From the NCBI RefSeq assembly GCF_008923365.1, contig NZ_WBMR01000018.1, positions 18,754 through 82,753 on the forward strand: a DNA stretch of 64,000 nucleotides, read 5' to 3'. Position numbers and translations under genes: made by a program. The DNA comes from Actinomadura montaniterrae. Its GTDB lineage: Bacteria; Actinomycetota; Actinomycetes; Streptosporangiales; Streptosporangiaceae. This document shows positions 1-8,188 of the stretch, piece by piece (within the stretch, counting starts at the first letter, position 1; each line of letters starts with the position of its first letter). The notes beneath the pieces are model-generated. The model searched no databases. It was not told where the DNA came from and was given only the letters and a program-made list of their open reading frames with translations.

Positions 1-164
1 ACGACGGCGGGCCGGTCGCGGTTGCGTTCGGCGACGCGGTGGAACTCGCCGGGGATGCTGAGGTCTCCCCAGATCCCCGCCTCCTTGTAGAGGCGGACGA
101 GATCCGGCGGATAGTCGGCGACCCGCCGGGGCGGGACCTGCGCGGCAGGGTTGTTGTGGTCCAT
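1..164 (-). CDS. AMP-forming acyl/aryl-CoA ligase, N-terminal part (runs off window)
   Basis: Only the first 54 codons are in the window, starting at ATG 164 behind a GAAGGGA ribosome site. The peptide has the N-terminal pattern of (2,3-dihydroxybenzoyl)adenylate synthase and related ANL ligases: a YPPDLVRLYKEAGIWGD segment, then a helix ending RNRDRPAVV. That family activates aromatic or cyclic acids as AMP or CoA esters. It lies 14 bp downstream of a CoA-ester hydroxylase gene, so it probably activates that enzyme's substrate, for example salicylate; this is inference. The catalytic motifs lie outside the window. Confidence 0.7.
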   Translation of the reverse strand, partial: MDHNNPAAQVPPRRVADYPPDLVRLYKEAGIWGDLSIPGEFHRVAERNRDRPAV

Positions 165-178
165 CGGATGGTCCCTTC

Positions 179-1804
179 TCACCCGAGTTCAGCAGACGCG
201 GCGGCGGGGCGCGGCTCCGGGGGCGGCTCTGCGGCCGCCGCCACGGCGATGTCCCAGCAGGCCAGGTCGATGCGGGAGCTGACGAGCCCGGCGGCAAGGT
301 CTGCGGAGAGCCGCTCGGGCGCATGGACGGCGACAAGTGAGCCCGTCGCGAGCCGGATGCGTTCGGCGAGGTCGAGGCGGTTCAGCACGGCGGGCCGGTC
401 CGGTGGTCCGGACAGGAGGAACCCGGTGATGCCGTCCCGATGCAGGCTCGTCGCCTGCTCCAGAAGCCGATCCCCGGCAGCCGACCAGGCGGGGGCGCTG
501 CCGTGGTGCAACTCGGCGAATCGGGCGTCCGCAAGAAGCGACTCATGCTCCACGACGCGGGACGCAAAGCTGAGGTCGTCGCGTTGGAGGGGCTGCGTGA
601 GCACCCACCGGTCGGGGTCGTCGGGGAGTCGGTCCCGCACGGTCCTGCCGGCGTAGTCCGCGAGCGCCCGGCGGACGACCTCGGGATTGGTCTGGGCGAA
701 GCGGGCGAGCGGCACGTTCCCCGCCCGGGACATGTAGGCGACCGTAACCCGCTCCACGGGTGTCTCCAGCCGTTGCGGGAAGCTCTCCCACCACAGCCTG
801 CTGCGCTCGGCCAGGTCCTGGAGCCGCTCCACCTTCGGTCGGCGCTCGCTCTCGTAGGCCGTCAGGGCGGTGGGAAGGTCCTCGCTCCGCTGGAGGGCGT
901 CCACGAGGGCGATGGCCCCCTCCATGGCGATCTTGGTCCCGGACCCGATCGAGTAGTGCGCCGTATGCGCGGCGTCCCCCAGCAGGACGGTGCCGTCCAC
1001 ATGCCATCGGGCGCAGCGGACCGTCCGGAAGCGCAGCCACTGCGTGCGGTTGCCGATGAGCCTGTGCCCTTCCAGGACCCCGGCGAAGGCCTCTTCGAGG
1101 TAGGCGAGGCTGACGGTGTCGCTGGCGTCGCGTGCCGGTTCGTGCCGGATGGCTCCGAGTCCCGCGCGGCGCAGTGTGTCCGCATCGGTCTCGATCAGGA
1201 AGGTGCTGCGGTCGGGCTGGTAGGGGTAGGCGTGGGTGACGAACGTGCCGTGCTCGGTCTCGGCGGGTGCGAACATCGCCGTCGGCAGCGCGAAGTCTGT
1301 CCCGGCCCACAGGTAGTAGCCGTCTCCGATCGCGACCTCGGCTCCGAAGTCCTGGGCCCGTGCGGTCCGGGCGCTGCTGTTCACTCCGTCCGCGGCGATG
1401 ACGAGGTCGGCGTCCAGCGACCAGGCGTCCGCCCGCTGACCGACGACGATCTCCACGCCCGCCTTTTCGGCATGCCGTTGCAGGATGTCCAGGAGGCGCG
1501 ATCTGGCGATTCCGATCTGCGCGCCGTCGTGGACGGCTCGCACGAGCGCGGCGCCGGTGCGGTTCCGCATTTCCGAGCCGTAGCGATAGCCCGCGGCCAC
1601 CATGTCGCGGAGGCTGTCGGGGTCCGCGGCCTCCAGGCGACGCTGCGTGCGTCCCGCCAGGCCGACCCCGAAACCGAAGGTCGCGCTCGGCACGCTCTGT
1701 TCGTGCACCACGACCTGGCAGTCCGGCCATCGCAGTTTCAGCAGCCTGGCGGCGTACAGGCCGCCGGGTCCGCCTCCGACGACGGCCACACGGTTGAGTT
1801 TCAC
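179..1804 (-). CDS. FAD-dependent monooxygenase, salicylyl-CoA 5-hydroxylase / anthraniloyl-CoA monooxygenase type
   Basis: 541 aa from GTG 1804 with GGGAG upstream; the frame stays open further upstream but that part is not protein-like. The FAD-binding GGGPGG is at residues 10-15, and a second flavin motif (GDAAHTAHYSIGSG) lies in mid-protein. The GFGVGLAGRTQRRLEAADP stretch is typical of hydroxylases acting on salicylyl-CoA or aminobenzoyl-CoA. Single-domain members are near 400 aa and bifunctional hydroxylase/oxidoreductase members near 780 aa. This protein is intermediate, with about 140 extra C-terminal residues I cannot assign. Its position next to a ligase gene supports ring hydroxylation of an aryl-CoA. 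The exact substrate is unknown. Confidence 0.75.
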   Translation of the reverse strand: MKLNRVAVVGGGPGGLYAARLLKLRWPDCQVVVHEQSVPSATFGFGVGLAGRTQRRLEAADPDSLRDMVAAGYRYGSEMRNRTGAALVRAVHDGAQIGIARSRLLDILQRHAEKAGVEIVVGQRADAWSLDADLVIAADGVNSSARTARAQDFGAEVAIGDGYYLWAGTDFALPTAMFAPAETEHGTFVTHAYPYQPDRSTFLIETDADTLRRAGLGAIRHEPARDASDTVSLAYLEEAFAGVLEGHRLIGNRTQWLRFRTVRCARWHVDGTVLLGDAAHTAHYSIGSGTKIAMEGAIALVDALQRSEDLPTALTAYESERRPKVERLQDLAERSRLWWESFPQRLETPVERVTVAYMSRAGNVPLARFAQTNPEVVRRALADYAGRTVRDRLPDDPDRWVLTQPLQRDDLSFASRVVEHESLLADARFAELHHGSAPAWSAAGDRLLEQATSLHRDGITGFLLSGPPDRPAVLNRLDLAERIRLATGSLVAVHAPERLSADLAAGLVSSRIDLACWDIAVAAAAEPPPEPRPAAASAELG

Positions 1805-1929
1805 CGCCGGGCTCCCGGATATGGGTTCTCTCCGCTGGGCATGACACCTCGAATGCTCATTTCGATCCGCCCGCCATGGTCGGCGGGGCGGGTCTGATTC
1901 CTGGCGGGTCGCTGCGCGGGTGGCGGGCC

Positions 1930-2568
1930 TCAGAGGCCGGCATTCTCCCGCTGTGCCTGCTCCCACCTCTCCGCGCGCTCGACGATCAGCTCGGCCTTGC
2001 GCGTGAGGAGGGCGGCCAGGGTCGGTTCGGGCTCCTGGGAGATGTCCACGAGCGCATCGATGGTGAGGGCGGCGTCCAGGTCCTCCTGGGGGGTGACGGG
2101 CCGCAGCGCCCGGGTGAACTCGACCATGTACCCGTTGGGGTCGTTGGTGTAGATCGACTCGATGGTCTCGTGGACGACCTTGCGCTGGACCGGCCATTCG
2201 CTGGCGTCCAGCCTGCGCCGGTACTCCAGCAGTTGCTCCTCGCCGTCGACGTGGATGGCGAGATGCCTGGAGCGGATAAAGAAGCCGGGCACGTCGTCCT
2301 CGAACCTGGCGTGGGCGTCGCCCTGGGTGCCGTTCGTCTGGGGCTTCAGGCCGAAGTAGTAGAAGAACGCGATCCGGTCTCCCTTTCCGATGTCGAAGAA
2401 GAAGTGGATGAAGTCGGGGTGGTCGCTGGGGCCCCACCCTGCCGCGCAGATCGAGTGGACGACCGGGAAGCCGAGCACGTCGCGGTAGAACCGCACGGTC
2501 GCGGCCGGGTCGAAGGTCGGGAACGCGACGTGGTCGACTCCGCGCGCGTGGTGTTCCAGTTCGGACAT
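1930..2568 (-). CDS. VOC-superfamily protein, type I extradiol dioxygenase/glyoxalase fold
   Basis: 212 aa. It opens with a VDHVAF strand (His13), has an internal HLAIHV strand and a NGYMVEF strand, giving the His/His/Glu metal site expected of vicinal oxygen chelate proteins. The last 50 residues form a charged helical tail. It lies 49 bp downstream of the SDR gene and 125 bp upstream of the FAD hydroxylase on the same strand, so it is probably co-transcribed. Ring cleavage or isomerisation of a pathway intermediate is likely, but VOC proteins also include epimerases and resistance proteins. Reaction unassigned. Confidence 0.75.
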   Translation of the reverse strand: MSELEHHARGVDHVAFPTFDPAATVRFYRDVLGFPVVHSICAAGWGPSDHPDFIHFFFDIGKGDRIAFFYYFGLKPQTNGTQGDAHARFEDDVPGFFIRSRHLAIHVDGEEQLLEYRRRLDASEWPVQRKVVHETIESIYTNDPNGYMVEFTRALRPVTPQEDLDAALTIDALVDISQEPEPTLAALLTRKAELIVERAERWEQAQRENAGL

Positions 2569-2617
2569 GGTGCATCCTCCTGTCGGGACTTGCGCTGTCG
2601 TACTTGCGGACGCGCGG

Positions 2618-3361
2618 TCACGCGCCCATGTTGTGCAGGTCGCCGCCTGCCACGGCGAGCGCGATCTCGGGGACGAAGCAGCGGCCGGACGTGCGCAGCA
2701 GGAAACGCACGGCCTCCGCCACGTCGGAAGAGGGCATCATCACGTCGCCCTTGCGGTCGGCGGCCCACGCGAAGCCGGGGGTGTCGGTGGCGCCCGGGCA
2801 CAACGCGGTCACCTGCACACCGGATGTGCTGAGCTCGCCGTGCGCCGCGGCGCTCAGCGCGACGAGCGCCGCCTTGGTGGTGGAGTAGGCGGCCGTGCCG
2901 GCCTGCGGGTACCGCCCGAACATCGAACTGACGTTGACCACCAGCGCCTTGCCGTGCTCGGCGCCGGCCTTGCGCAGCAGCGGCGCGGTCTTGCTCATCA
3001 GGATCTGCGCGGCCCGCAGGTTGACCGCGAGCTGCAGGTCGAGGTGCTTGACCGACGTCTCCTCGATCGAGCCGTGCAGGCCGACGCCGGCGTTGTTGAC
3101 CAGGACGTCGAGCCGCCCGAAGCGATCTCGATGCTCGGCGACGGCCCTGTCCAGGTCCTCCTCCAGAGCGGCATTGCCGGCGACTCCCAGCACCGAAGCC
3201 CCGCCTGACTCGAGCGCGGTCACGCACTCGCGCAACCGGTCGGGCTTGCGCGCCATCAGCGTGAGGCCGTACCCCTCGCCGGCCAGCATCTCGGCGATCG
3301 CCCGGCCGATCCCGGCGGAGCCCCCGGTGATCAGGGCCGCCCTCGCACCCTGGTCAGCCAT
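2618..3361 (-). CDS. Short-chain dehydrogenase/reductase
   Basis: 247 aa. The N-terminal TGGSAGIG is the NAD(P)-binding loop, NNAG follows, and the catalytic Ser and the Tyr-x-x-x-Lys pair are seen as NVSSMFG and YSTTK. Length and motifs are those of classical SDRs. It oxidises or reduces an alcohol/ketone; the substrate cannot be told. It is the first gene of the minus-strand unit that leads to the VOC protein, FAD hydroxylase and ligase. Its promoter region faces the divergent TetR gene and contains the GTCAA motif at 3419-3451, so TetR control is likely. Confidence 0.85.
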   Translation of the reverse strand: MADQGARAALITGGSAGIGRAIAEMLAGEGYGLTLMARKPDRLRECVTALESGGASVLGVAGNAALEEDLDRAVAEHRDRFGRLDVLVNNAGVGLHGSIEETSVKHLDLQLAVNLRAAQILMSKTAPLLRKAGAEHGKALVVNVSSMFGRYPQAGTAAYSTTKAALVALSAAAHGELSTSGVQVTALCPGATDTPGFAWAADRKGDVMMPSSDVAEAVRFLLRTSGRCFVPEIALAVAGGDLHNMGA

Positions 3362-3418
3362 CGCGATCACCGTTCGCCCTGTTCGGCTCCATGCCGAAAC
3401 CTCCAATTCAACGATAAC

Positions 3419-3451
3419 GTCAATTATTTGACACAAGCGATGATACGTCAA
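3419..3451. promoter_or_regulatory. Candidate TetR operator, GTCAA-N4-TTGAC plus extra half-site
   Basis: GTCAA at 3419-3423 and TTGAC at 3428-3432 form an inverted repeat with a 4-bp spacer, and another GTCAA lies at 3447-3451. It sits between the divergent SDR and TetR genes. The same inverted repeat with the same spacer occurs at 14847-14860 ahead of the ABC transporter operon. This placement supports the downstream TetR start at 3506, because a start at 3428 would put the site inside the gene. Confidence 0.55.
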
Positions 3452-3505
3452 GATGGGGGTTGCCGTCGGCGAGAGGTGCGTTCCAAGGCGGCTACGCTGA
3501 CCCGC

Positions 3506-4276
3506 ATGGCAGATCGCGCTACCGGTCCGGAGACAGAGGCCCCGCAGAAGCCGACGAGTGCCCGCGGCCGGCGGTCCGCCGCGGGATCGGACGCCCGCGG
3601 CAAGAGCGGCACCCGGCGCGACCTCGTCGAGGGGCGCATCATCGAGGAGGCCGAGCGGCTGTTCGCCGAGAAGGGGTTCGCCGCCACCAGCCTCCAGGAC
3701 ATCGCCGACGCGGCCGGGATGACCCGTCCAGCGATCTACCACTACGTCCGCAGCAAGGACGACCTGCTCGCCCGACTGGTCCAGGAGCTCACCTGGACCT
3801 CCGCCGAGGAACTGCGGCAGGTCAGCAGCGATGCAGCCAGCAGCGCGGTGACCCGGTTGCACGGCATGGTCAAGCTGCTGGCGACGCGGCTCACCACCCA
3901 CCCCGAGCGGTTCCAGCTGATGATCCGCTCGGAACCGGAACTTCCCGCGGAGCTCGCGAGCGTCTACGCGCAGGGACGCCGCAACGTGCTGCGCGAGTTC
4001 ATCGGCGTCATCGATGAGGGAGTCCGCGACGGCTCGCTGCGTCCCGTCGACACCAGGGCGGCCGCCCTGGCGATCATCGGCATGTGCAACTGGCTGGCCT
4101 GGTGGTACAAGGCGGGCAGGGACGACCCGGAGAAGGTCACCGCGCAGATCGCGGACATGGCCGTCGCCTCGCTCCAGCAGCCCGGCGACCGGCGCGGAGA
4201 GGGGGAAGGCCCCGCACGTGCGCTGTCCCTGCTCCGCCAGGATCTCGACTACCTCGAACGCCTGATCAACGACTGA
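3506..4276 (+). CDS. TetR-family transcriptional regulator (paralogue of 14986-15723)
   Basis: 256 aa from ATG 3506. A basic, low-complexity N-terminus precedes the HTH region (LFAEKGFAATSLQDIADAAG and YHYVRSKDDLL). The C-terminal half includes IGMCNWLAWWYKAG, also present almost unchanged in the TetR protein at 14986-15723; both share the order RRDLVE - HTH - MCNW. A GTCAA-type site lies just upstream, shared with the divergent SDR gene. It is probably a repressor of the SDR-ligase unit and perhaps of the ABC operon. The effector is unknown; an aryl-CoA would fit the neighbourhood. Confidence 0.85.
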   Translation: MADRATGPETEAPQKPTSARGRRSAAGSDARGKSGTRRDLVEGRIIEEAERLFAEKGFAATSLQDIADAAGMTRPAIYHYVRSKDDLLARLVQELTWTSAEELRQVSSDAASSAVTRLHGMVKLLATRLTTHPERFQLMIRSEPELPAELASVYAQGRRNVLREFIGVIDEGVRDGSLRPVDTRAAALAIIGMCNWLAWWYKAGRDDPEKVTAQIADMAVASLQQPGDRRGEGEGPARALSLLRQDLDYLERLIND

Positions 4277-4286
4277 GCCGTCCGGT

Positions 4287-5537
4287 TCACGGCCCTTCCG
4301 TCCCGGTCCGGCCGGCGGGAAAGCGTTCGGCCAGCCAGCAGCCTACTTCGGCACCGGCAAGCGCGTATCCCGTCGGCTCTCCCTTGGTGATCGGGCCGCC
4401 GAAATGCGTGCCGCGCACATGGGCGATGGTCAGGTCCTTCGCGGCGAGCGCCTCTTCCATCGTCCGGATGTCGGAGGGGAAGCACGCCTGGTCACCGCTC
4501 AGCCCGACGAGCAGTGTGGGGCTGGTGACCCCCGGCGCACAGCGCACGAAGCCGGCGTTGCTGGACAGCGCCGACCACGTGGACAGCCATGCGTCCGGAG
4601 TGCAGAACCGCGCGAACCCGACGAGACCGTAGTTGGTCAGGTCGGGACGGCGTCCGAAGAGCGACCCGTACGGCCTGTCGTTCGGGTCGAGGGACGGATC
4701 GACGCTGCGCAGGTCGGCGTCGGTACGGTAGATCGTCATGACCCTGGGGGCGATCGCGGCACGGCGGTCGACCGGGTCGTCGGAACCGGCATAGCGTTTC
4801 CGGGCGGCCGAAGCTTCGGCCACCCGGGACCGGGCGATCTCGTCGAGCCGGGCGACGCGATCCCGCTGAGCCTGCCGATAGCGCTCGACGAACTCCTGTG
4901 CGTAGTGCGAGGCTTCCGGCGGGAGCGCGAACCCGTTGGCGGGCTCGAAGGCGTTGAGTTCGGGATCGGCCGACAGCGGATCGGATTCGTCGCTGACGGA
5001 CGGGTCGATCAGCCGAAGCAGCAGAGCGCCCTGGCCCGGATGCGGCGCCACGAAGACCGCGGCGTCCGGCACCGGCATGTCCGCTTCGGCGAGCGGTATC
5101 GGGCGCCCCGCCGGCGTCCTCGCGATGCGTTCGTCGCCGACCAGCCCCGCCTGCTGATGATAGAAGGCGAATAGCGCGCCCCCGCCCGAATGGCCGAGGG
5201 TCACCGTGTGCTGGAACCCCTGTTCCCGCAGGAAGACCTGTCCCGCCGCGGCGTCCAGGAGCGCCTGCTCGTGCACCAGGGCGACGTCGTTGTTGACCGA
5301 CCGGGAGCCCTGCGTCCACACCGCGAACCCGCGCGCCAGCAATTCGGGGACCAGGCCGTGATGGGTCAGATCCTGCCGCGGATGCATGAGCGCCACAACG
5401 GTCTCGGCGCCCGGTACGGTCCGCAGGACACCCGTCACCTTGGCACCGTCATGGGTCTTGAGCGCGTGCACCGAGGTGACGGTCGCCGCGGGAGGCTGCG
5501 CGCTCTCGACGTACCGCCCCGCTCCGAGCCCGCTCAC
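4287..5537 (-). CDS. Alpha/beta-fold hydrolase, about 416 aa
   Basis: Starts at GTG 5537, overlapping the stop of the 83-aa gene (GTGA). The nucleophile elbow is GHSGGG, preceded by a conserved HPRQDLTHHG stretch in the oxyanion-loop region; a late GTHFGG holds the likely catalytic His. It lacks a signal peptide, so it should be cytosolic. The chain is longer than classic 280-aa C-C hydrolases, with a large helical insertion rich in Arg and Glu after the nucleophile. It is the last gene of the maleate-isomerase-like / small protein / hydrolase trio and converges on the TetR gene 10 bp away. Substrate unknown. Confidence 0.7.
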   Translation of the reverse strand: MSGLGAGRYVESAQPPAATVTSVHALKTHDGAKVTGVLRTVPGAETVVALMHPRQDLTHHGLVPELLARGFAVWTQGSRSVNNDVALVHEQALLDAAAGQVFLREQGFQHTVTLGHSGGGALFAFYHQQAGLVGDERIARTPAGRPIPLAEADMPVPDAAVFVAPHPGQGALLLRLIDPSVSDESDPLSADPELNAFEPANGFALPPEASHYAQEFVERYRQAQRDRVARLDEIARSRVAEASAARKRYAGSDDPVDRRAAIAPRVMTIYRTDADLRSVDPSLDPNDRPYGSLFGRRPDLTNYGLVGFARFCTPDAWLSTWSALSSNAGFVRCAPGVTSPTLLVGLSGDQACFPSDIRTMEEALAAKDLTIAHVRGTHFGGPITKGEPTGYALAGAEVGCWLAERFPAGRTGTEGP

Positions 5538-5785
5538 GCCGGCTCCACCCGCAAGGCGTCCTTGTCGTGCTGGGTGATGCGCGCGTTGCGCAGTCCGGCG
5601 ACGCTGGAGTACCAGACCGCGTGACGGCATCCGGTCGCCCGGCGGTCGATGACGATGGTCCCGTCGGAGGCGATCTCGAAGTAGGGCCCGACCTTGCCCA
5701 CTTTGACCCCCTTCGCCGCCGCGGCGACCTCAGCGACGCCCGTGTTCTCCGGAACGTCGAGCACATAAAGGACAGTCATGCTCAT
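5534..5785 (-). CDS. Small protein of unknown function (83 aa)
   Basis: Begins at ATG 5785, overlapping the stop of the isomerase-like gene by ATGA, and its stop overlaps the next gene by GTGA. Coupling on both sides argues that it is real. The sequence is soluble, with a short beta-strand start (MTVLYVLDV), a Lys/Val stretch KGVKVGKVGPYFEI and a charged C-terminus. I do not recognise the family. It could be an accessory subunit of either neighbour; that is inference from coupling only. Confidence 0.6.
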   Translation of the reverse strand: MSMTVLYVLDVPENTGVAEVAAAAKGVKVGKVGPYFEIASDGTIVIDRRATGCRHAVWYSSVAGLRNARITQHDKDALRVEPA

Positions 5786-6543
5786 GCCACCTCTTCCTTC
5801 TGCTTCTCGTCGGCGCGCAGCAGTCCACCGGCCCCGGGGATGGCGATCGGCAGCCGCAGGGCGCGCAAGATGCTGTACGCCGCGGCGGTGGCGGCGGACA
5901 GCACGGGAATGCCGAACTCCTGCTCGGCGGGTTCGATCAGGTCGAGCGAGGGCATCTGGACGCAGCACGACAGCACGAGCGCGTCCACAGCTTCGAGTTC
6001 CATGGAGCGGGCCGCAGCCATGATGCGGGCGCCGGGGATGCAACCCACCTCGGTGTTGTCACCGACCTCGAGAGCGCGCCAGTCGGCGATGGTGAACCCC
6101 TCGTGCTCCAGGTATGACACCACCTGCTCGGCGAGCGGACGCAGATAGGGCATGACCAGCCCGATCCGCCGGGCGCCCAGAGCCTTGAGTCCCTCCACGA
6201 GCGCACCGGCGCTCGACCGCACGAGCGCCGCCGAGTCGCCGGTCGCCAGCTGCTCGGCGACCAGTGACTCCACCCGCCGGTGCTCCCCCGGCCCTCCGGC
6301 CATGAGCGCGACCAGGCAGGCGTAGAGGATCACCTCGGGATCTGCGTCCGCGACCTCGATGACACAGCGCTCGCGCTGCGCGTTCATCGCACGCAGTTCG
6401 GCGGCCGAGACCGCGCGCATGCGCATCCTGGTCGAGTGGAACGAGAACTGTGCGTCCGCATGCCTCCCCAGCAGCCGAGGCATCTCCGTCTCCACTGTGA
6501 CGTTCGAACTCGGCACCACCAAGCCGACGCGGTGAACACTCAC
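5782..6543 (-). CDS. Maleate cis-trans isomerase / arylmalonate decarboxylase family protein (Asp/Glu racemase superfamily)
   Basis: About 253 aa from GTG 6543, which has GGGAGG at good spacing; an in-frame GTG at 6549 is too close to that site. The two cysteines of the family are visible as ILYACLVAL in the first half and VLSCCVQMP in the second. The N-terminal VGLVVPSSNVTVETEM is typical of maleate isomerases. Maleate isomerase converts maleate to fumarate; related enzymes decarboxylate arylmalonates. With a gentisate-type route suggested by the hydroxylase at 179-1804, maleate from maleylpyruvate hydrolysis is a possible substrate (inference). Confidence 0.7.
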   Translation of the reverse strand: MSVHRVGLVVPSSNVTVETEMPRLLGRHADAQFSFHSTRMRMRAVSAAELRAMNAQRERCVIEVADADPEVILYACLVALMAGGPGEHRRVESLVAEQLATGDSAALVRSSAGALVEGLKALGARRIGLVMPYLRPLAEQVVSYLEHEGFTIADWRALEVGDNTEVGCIPGARIMAAARSMELEAVDALVLSCCVQMPSLDLIEPAEQEFGIPVLSAATAAAYSILRALRLPIAIPGAGGLLRADEKQKEEVA

Positions 6544-6549
6544 GTGCAC

Positions 6550-6631
6550 CTCCCTGAAGCACTCACTTTTTTACACTATAGACGAATTTTCGACACTAGC
6601 GAAGAATTCTGTGTCGGGCCGGGCGGGGGCC
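6550..6631. promoter_or_regulatory. AT-rich intergenic region with direct repeat and small palindrome
   Basis: An AT-rich patch between the flavoprotein gene and the isomerase-like gene. It contains ACACTA at 6573-6578 and again at 6593-6598 (20-bp pitch) and CGAA-TT-TTCG at 6583-6592. A promoter with -10-like TATAGT on the minus strand is plausible for the trio that follows. Confidence 0.35.
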
Positions 6632-8176
6632 TCACCGATGCCGGTAGGCGGCGGCCGGCAGGCCGGCGTCCTCGGCGATCGCCGCCAGCGCGTTGTAGCC
6701 CGGCCCGCCGTGGACGCCGCCGCCCGGATGGGTCGACGCGCCGCACAGGTAGAGCCGCCGGACCGGTGCCCGGTACTGGTCCGTCCCGCTCCTGAGGAAG
6801 ATCTTGCGGTCATGCCGTTCGGGCACGACGAAGGTGCTCCAGATGACGTTGCCGCCGTTCAGGTTCGGCGCGTACCGCTGGAGGACGTCGAGCAGAGCCT
6901 CGTTGTACGAGCCGGCGACGTCCGCCCATCCGCCGCTGTCATGCAGGAATCCGGGAAAGACCGTGTCGGCACCGGCGACGTGCTTGCCTGCGGGAGCCTG
7001 CGCCGGATCCCACATCGAGTTCACTCGGACGGCGGTCGCGGGCAGCGGCAGCGCGCCCTGGTCGACCTCGCGTGTCTGCTGCAGGACGGCACCGGGGTCG
7101 TCCAGCCCGACCATGACCTGGAAGCACTGGTCGATGTCGGGGTCCCAGCGGCCTGAGGAGTATTCAGGACGTCTGCGCAGGCAGAACATCGAGCTCGCCA
7201 GGGCGGTCGACGGTCGTGCGGCGAACTCCTCGACCTCGCGGCGAGCGGTCGGCGGCAGCACGTCCGCGTCGACCATGTCCAGCAGGGTGGCGGCGAGGCC
7301 GGCGCTGGACACCACCGCTCTTCGCGCGGCCAGGATCTCACCGCCCTCGATGCGGACTCCCGTGGCGGCGGACCCGTCCGTCACGATCTCCTTGACACGC
7401 GCTCGCGTGCGCACTGTTACGCCGAGCCCGGCGCAGGCATCTGTCATCGCACGCGCGAGCGTCCGCATCCCGCCGAGCGGGAGCCGCATCCGCCCCAGCG
7501 TCGGGAGAACGGCGCCGAGGAAGGACATCCCGGACCCCTCGGCGGTGAGATCCGCTCCCAGCTCGTGGGCGGCCCGCAGCAGCAGGGTCCGCAGCTCGGG
7601 CGTGTGGAAGAGCGAACCGATCAGCTCCCACGCGGGCATCTCCGCCGCCCGCCGGGGAACCGATCCGCGGTAGGCGGTCTCGACGGCCGCGGTGAACCGT
7701 TCGAAGCCCGCGTGGTCCGGCGGGTTGTAGACCTGGTGCTTCATCGCACGTCGGACGCGGTCGGCGCGGCGCAGCAGGCCCGTCAGCCGGGTCGCGTCCG
7801 CTGCGGAGTACCGTGCGACGCTCGCGCGGGTGAGGTCCAACGCGTCCGCGCGGTGGACGACGATCGGTGGACGGCCGTCGGCGAACGCGATCCCGTGCTG
7901 GGCCTTCGGCCACGCCACTTCCAGGCCGTGGGCGCGCAGCCTCAGGTCGCGCACCGCGGGCATGATGTCGTGGTACATCAGGTAGTTCGCGTGCGGGTTG
8001 TGCAGGTAGCCGGACGGGCCGGGCTCGACGGTGGTCGCGAGCCCGCCCGTCTCGGCCCCGGCCTCCAGCACCAGGGTCGAAAGTCCAGCTCGCTGGAGAT
8101 ACGCCGCGGCGGTGAGCCCGTTGTGGCCGCCACCGACCACGATCGCGTCGTATTCGCCCGCGGCGGCGGAGGTCAT
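6632..8176 (-). CDS. Phytoene-desaturase-like FAD oxidoreductase
   Basis: 514 aa. The dinucleotide-binding site is GGGHNG at residues 15-20 followed by an acidic VLEAGAETGG strand end, and the C-terminal flavin motif reads LYLCGASTHPGGGVHGGPG, as in CrtI/PYROXD2-type amine-oxidase-superfamily proteins. These catalyse FAD-dependent desaturation or oxidation of large hydrophobic substrates, but many members are uncharacterised and the context is not carotenoid-like. It lies 12 bp downstream of the esterase gene and is probably co-transcribed with the ABC transporter genes. Role in the local pathway unknown. Confidence 0.8.
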   Translation of the reverse strand: MTSAAAGEYDAIVVGGGHNGLTAAAYLQRAGLSTLVLEAGAETGGLATTVEPGPSGYLHNPHANYLMYHDIMPAVRDLRLRAHGLEVAWPKAQHGIAFADGRPPIVVHRADALDLTRASVARYSAADATRLTGLLRRADRVRRAMKHQVYNPPDHAGFERFTAAVETAYRGSVPRRAAEMPAWELIGSLFHTPELRTLLLRAAHELGADLTAEGSGMSFLGAVLPTLGRMRLPLGGMRTLARAMTDACAGLGVTVRTRARVKEIVTDGSAATGVRIEGGEILAARRAVVSSAGLAATLLDMVDADVLPPTARREVEEFAARPSTALASSMFCLRRRPEYSSGRWDPDIDQCFQVMVGLDDPGAVLQQTREVDQGALPLPATAVRVNSMWDPAQAPAGKHVAGADTVFPGFLHDSGGWADVAGSYNEALLDVLQRYAPNLNGGNVIWSTFVVPERHDRKIFLRSGTDQYRAPVRRLYLCGASTHPGGGVHGGPGYNALAAIAEDAGLPAAAYRHR

Positions 8177-8188
8177 CGGCGCCTCAAG

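Noticed and set aside
440..1897. Long plus-strand frames opposite real genes (here and e.g. 7565-10030, 13035-14921, 57564-59567)
   Set aside because: They are shadows caused by high GC at third codon positions; no ribosome sites, no domains, and they mirror conserved minus-strand genes.
1805..2575. In-frame extension upstream of the FAD hydroxylase that would give a 798-aa protein
   Set aside because: The extension is antisense-like low-complexity Arg/Pro sequence overlapping the VOC gene; the GTG at 1804 has a ribosome site and starts the flavin motif.
3428..3505. Upstream start for the first TetR gene
   Set aside because: It would place the GTCAA operator inside the coding region and adds residues with no similarity to the paralogue.
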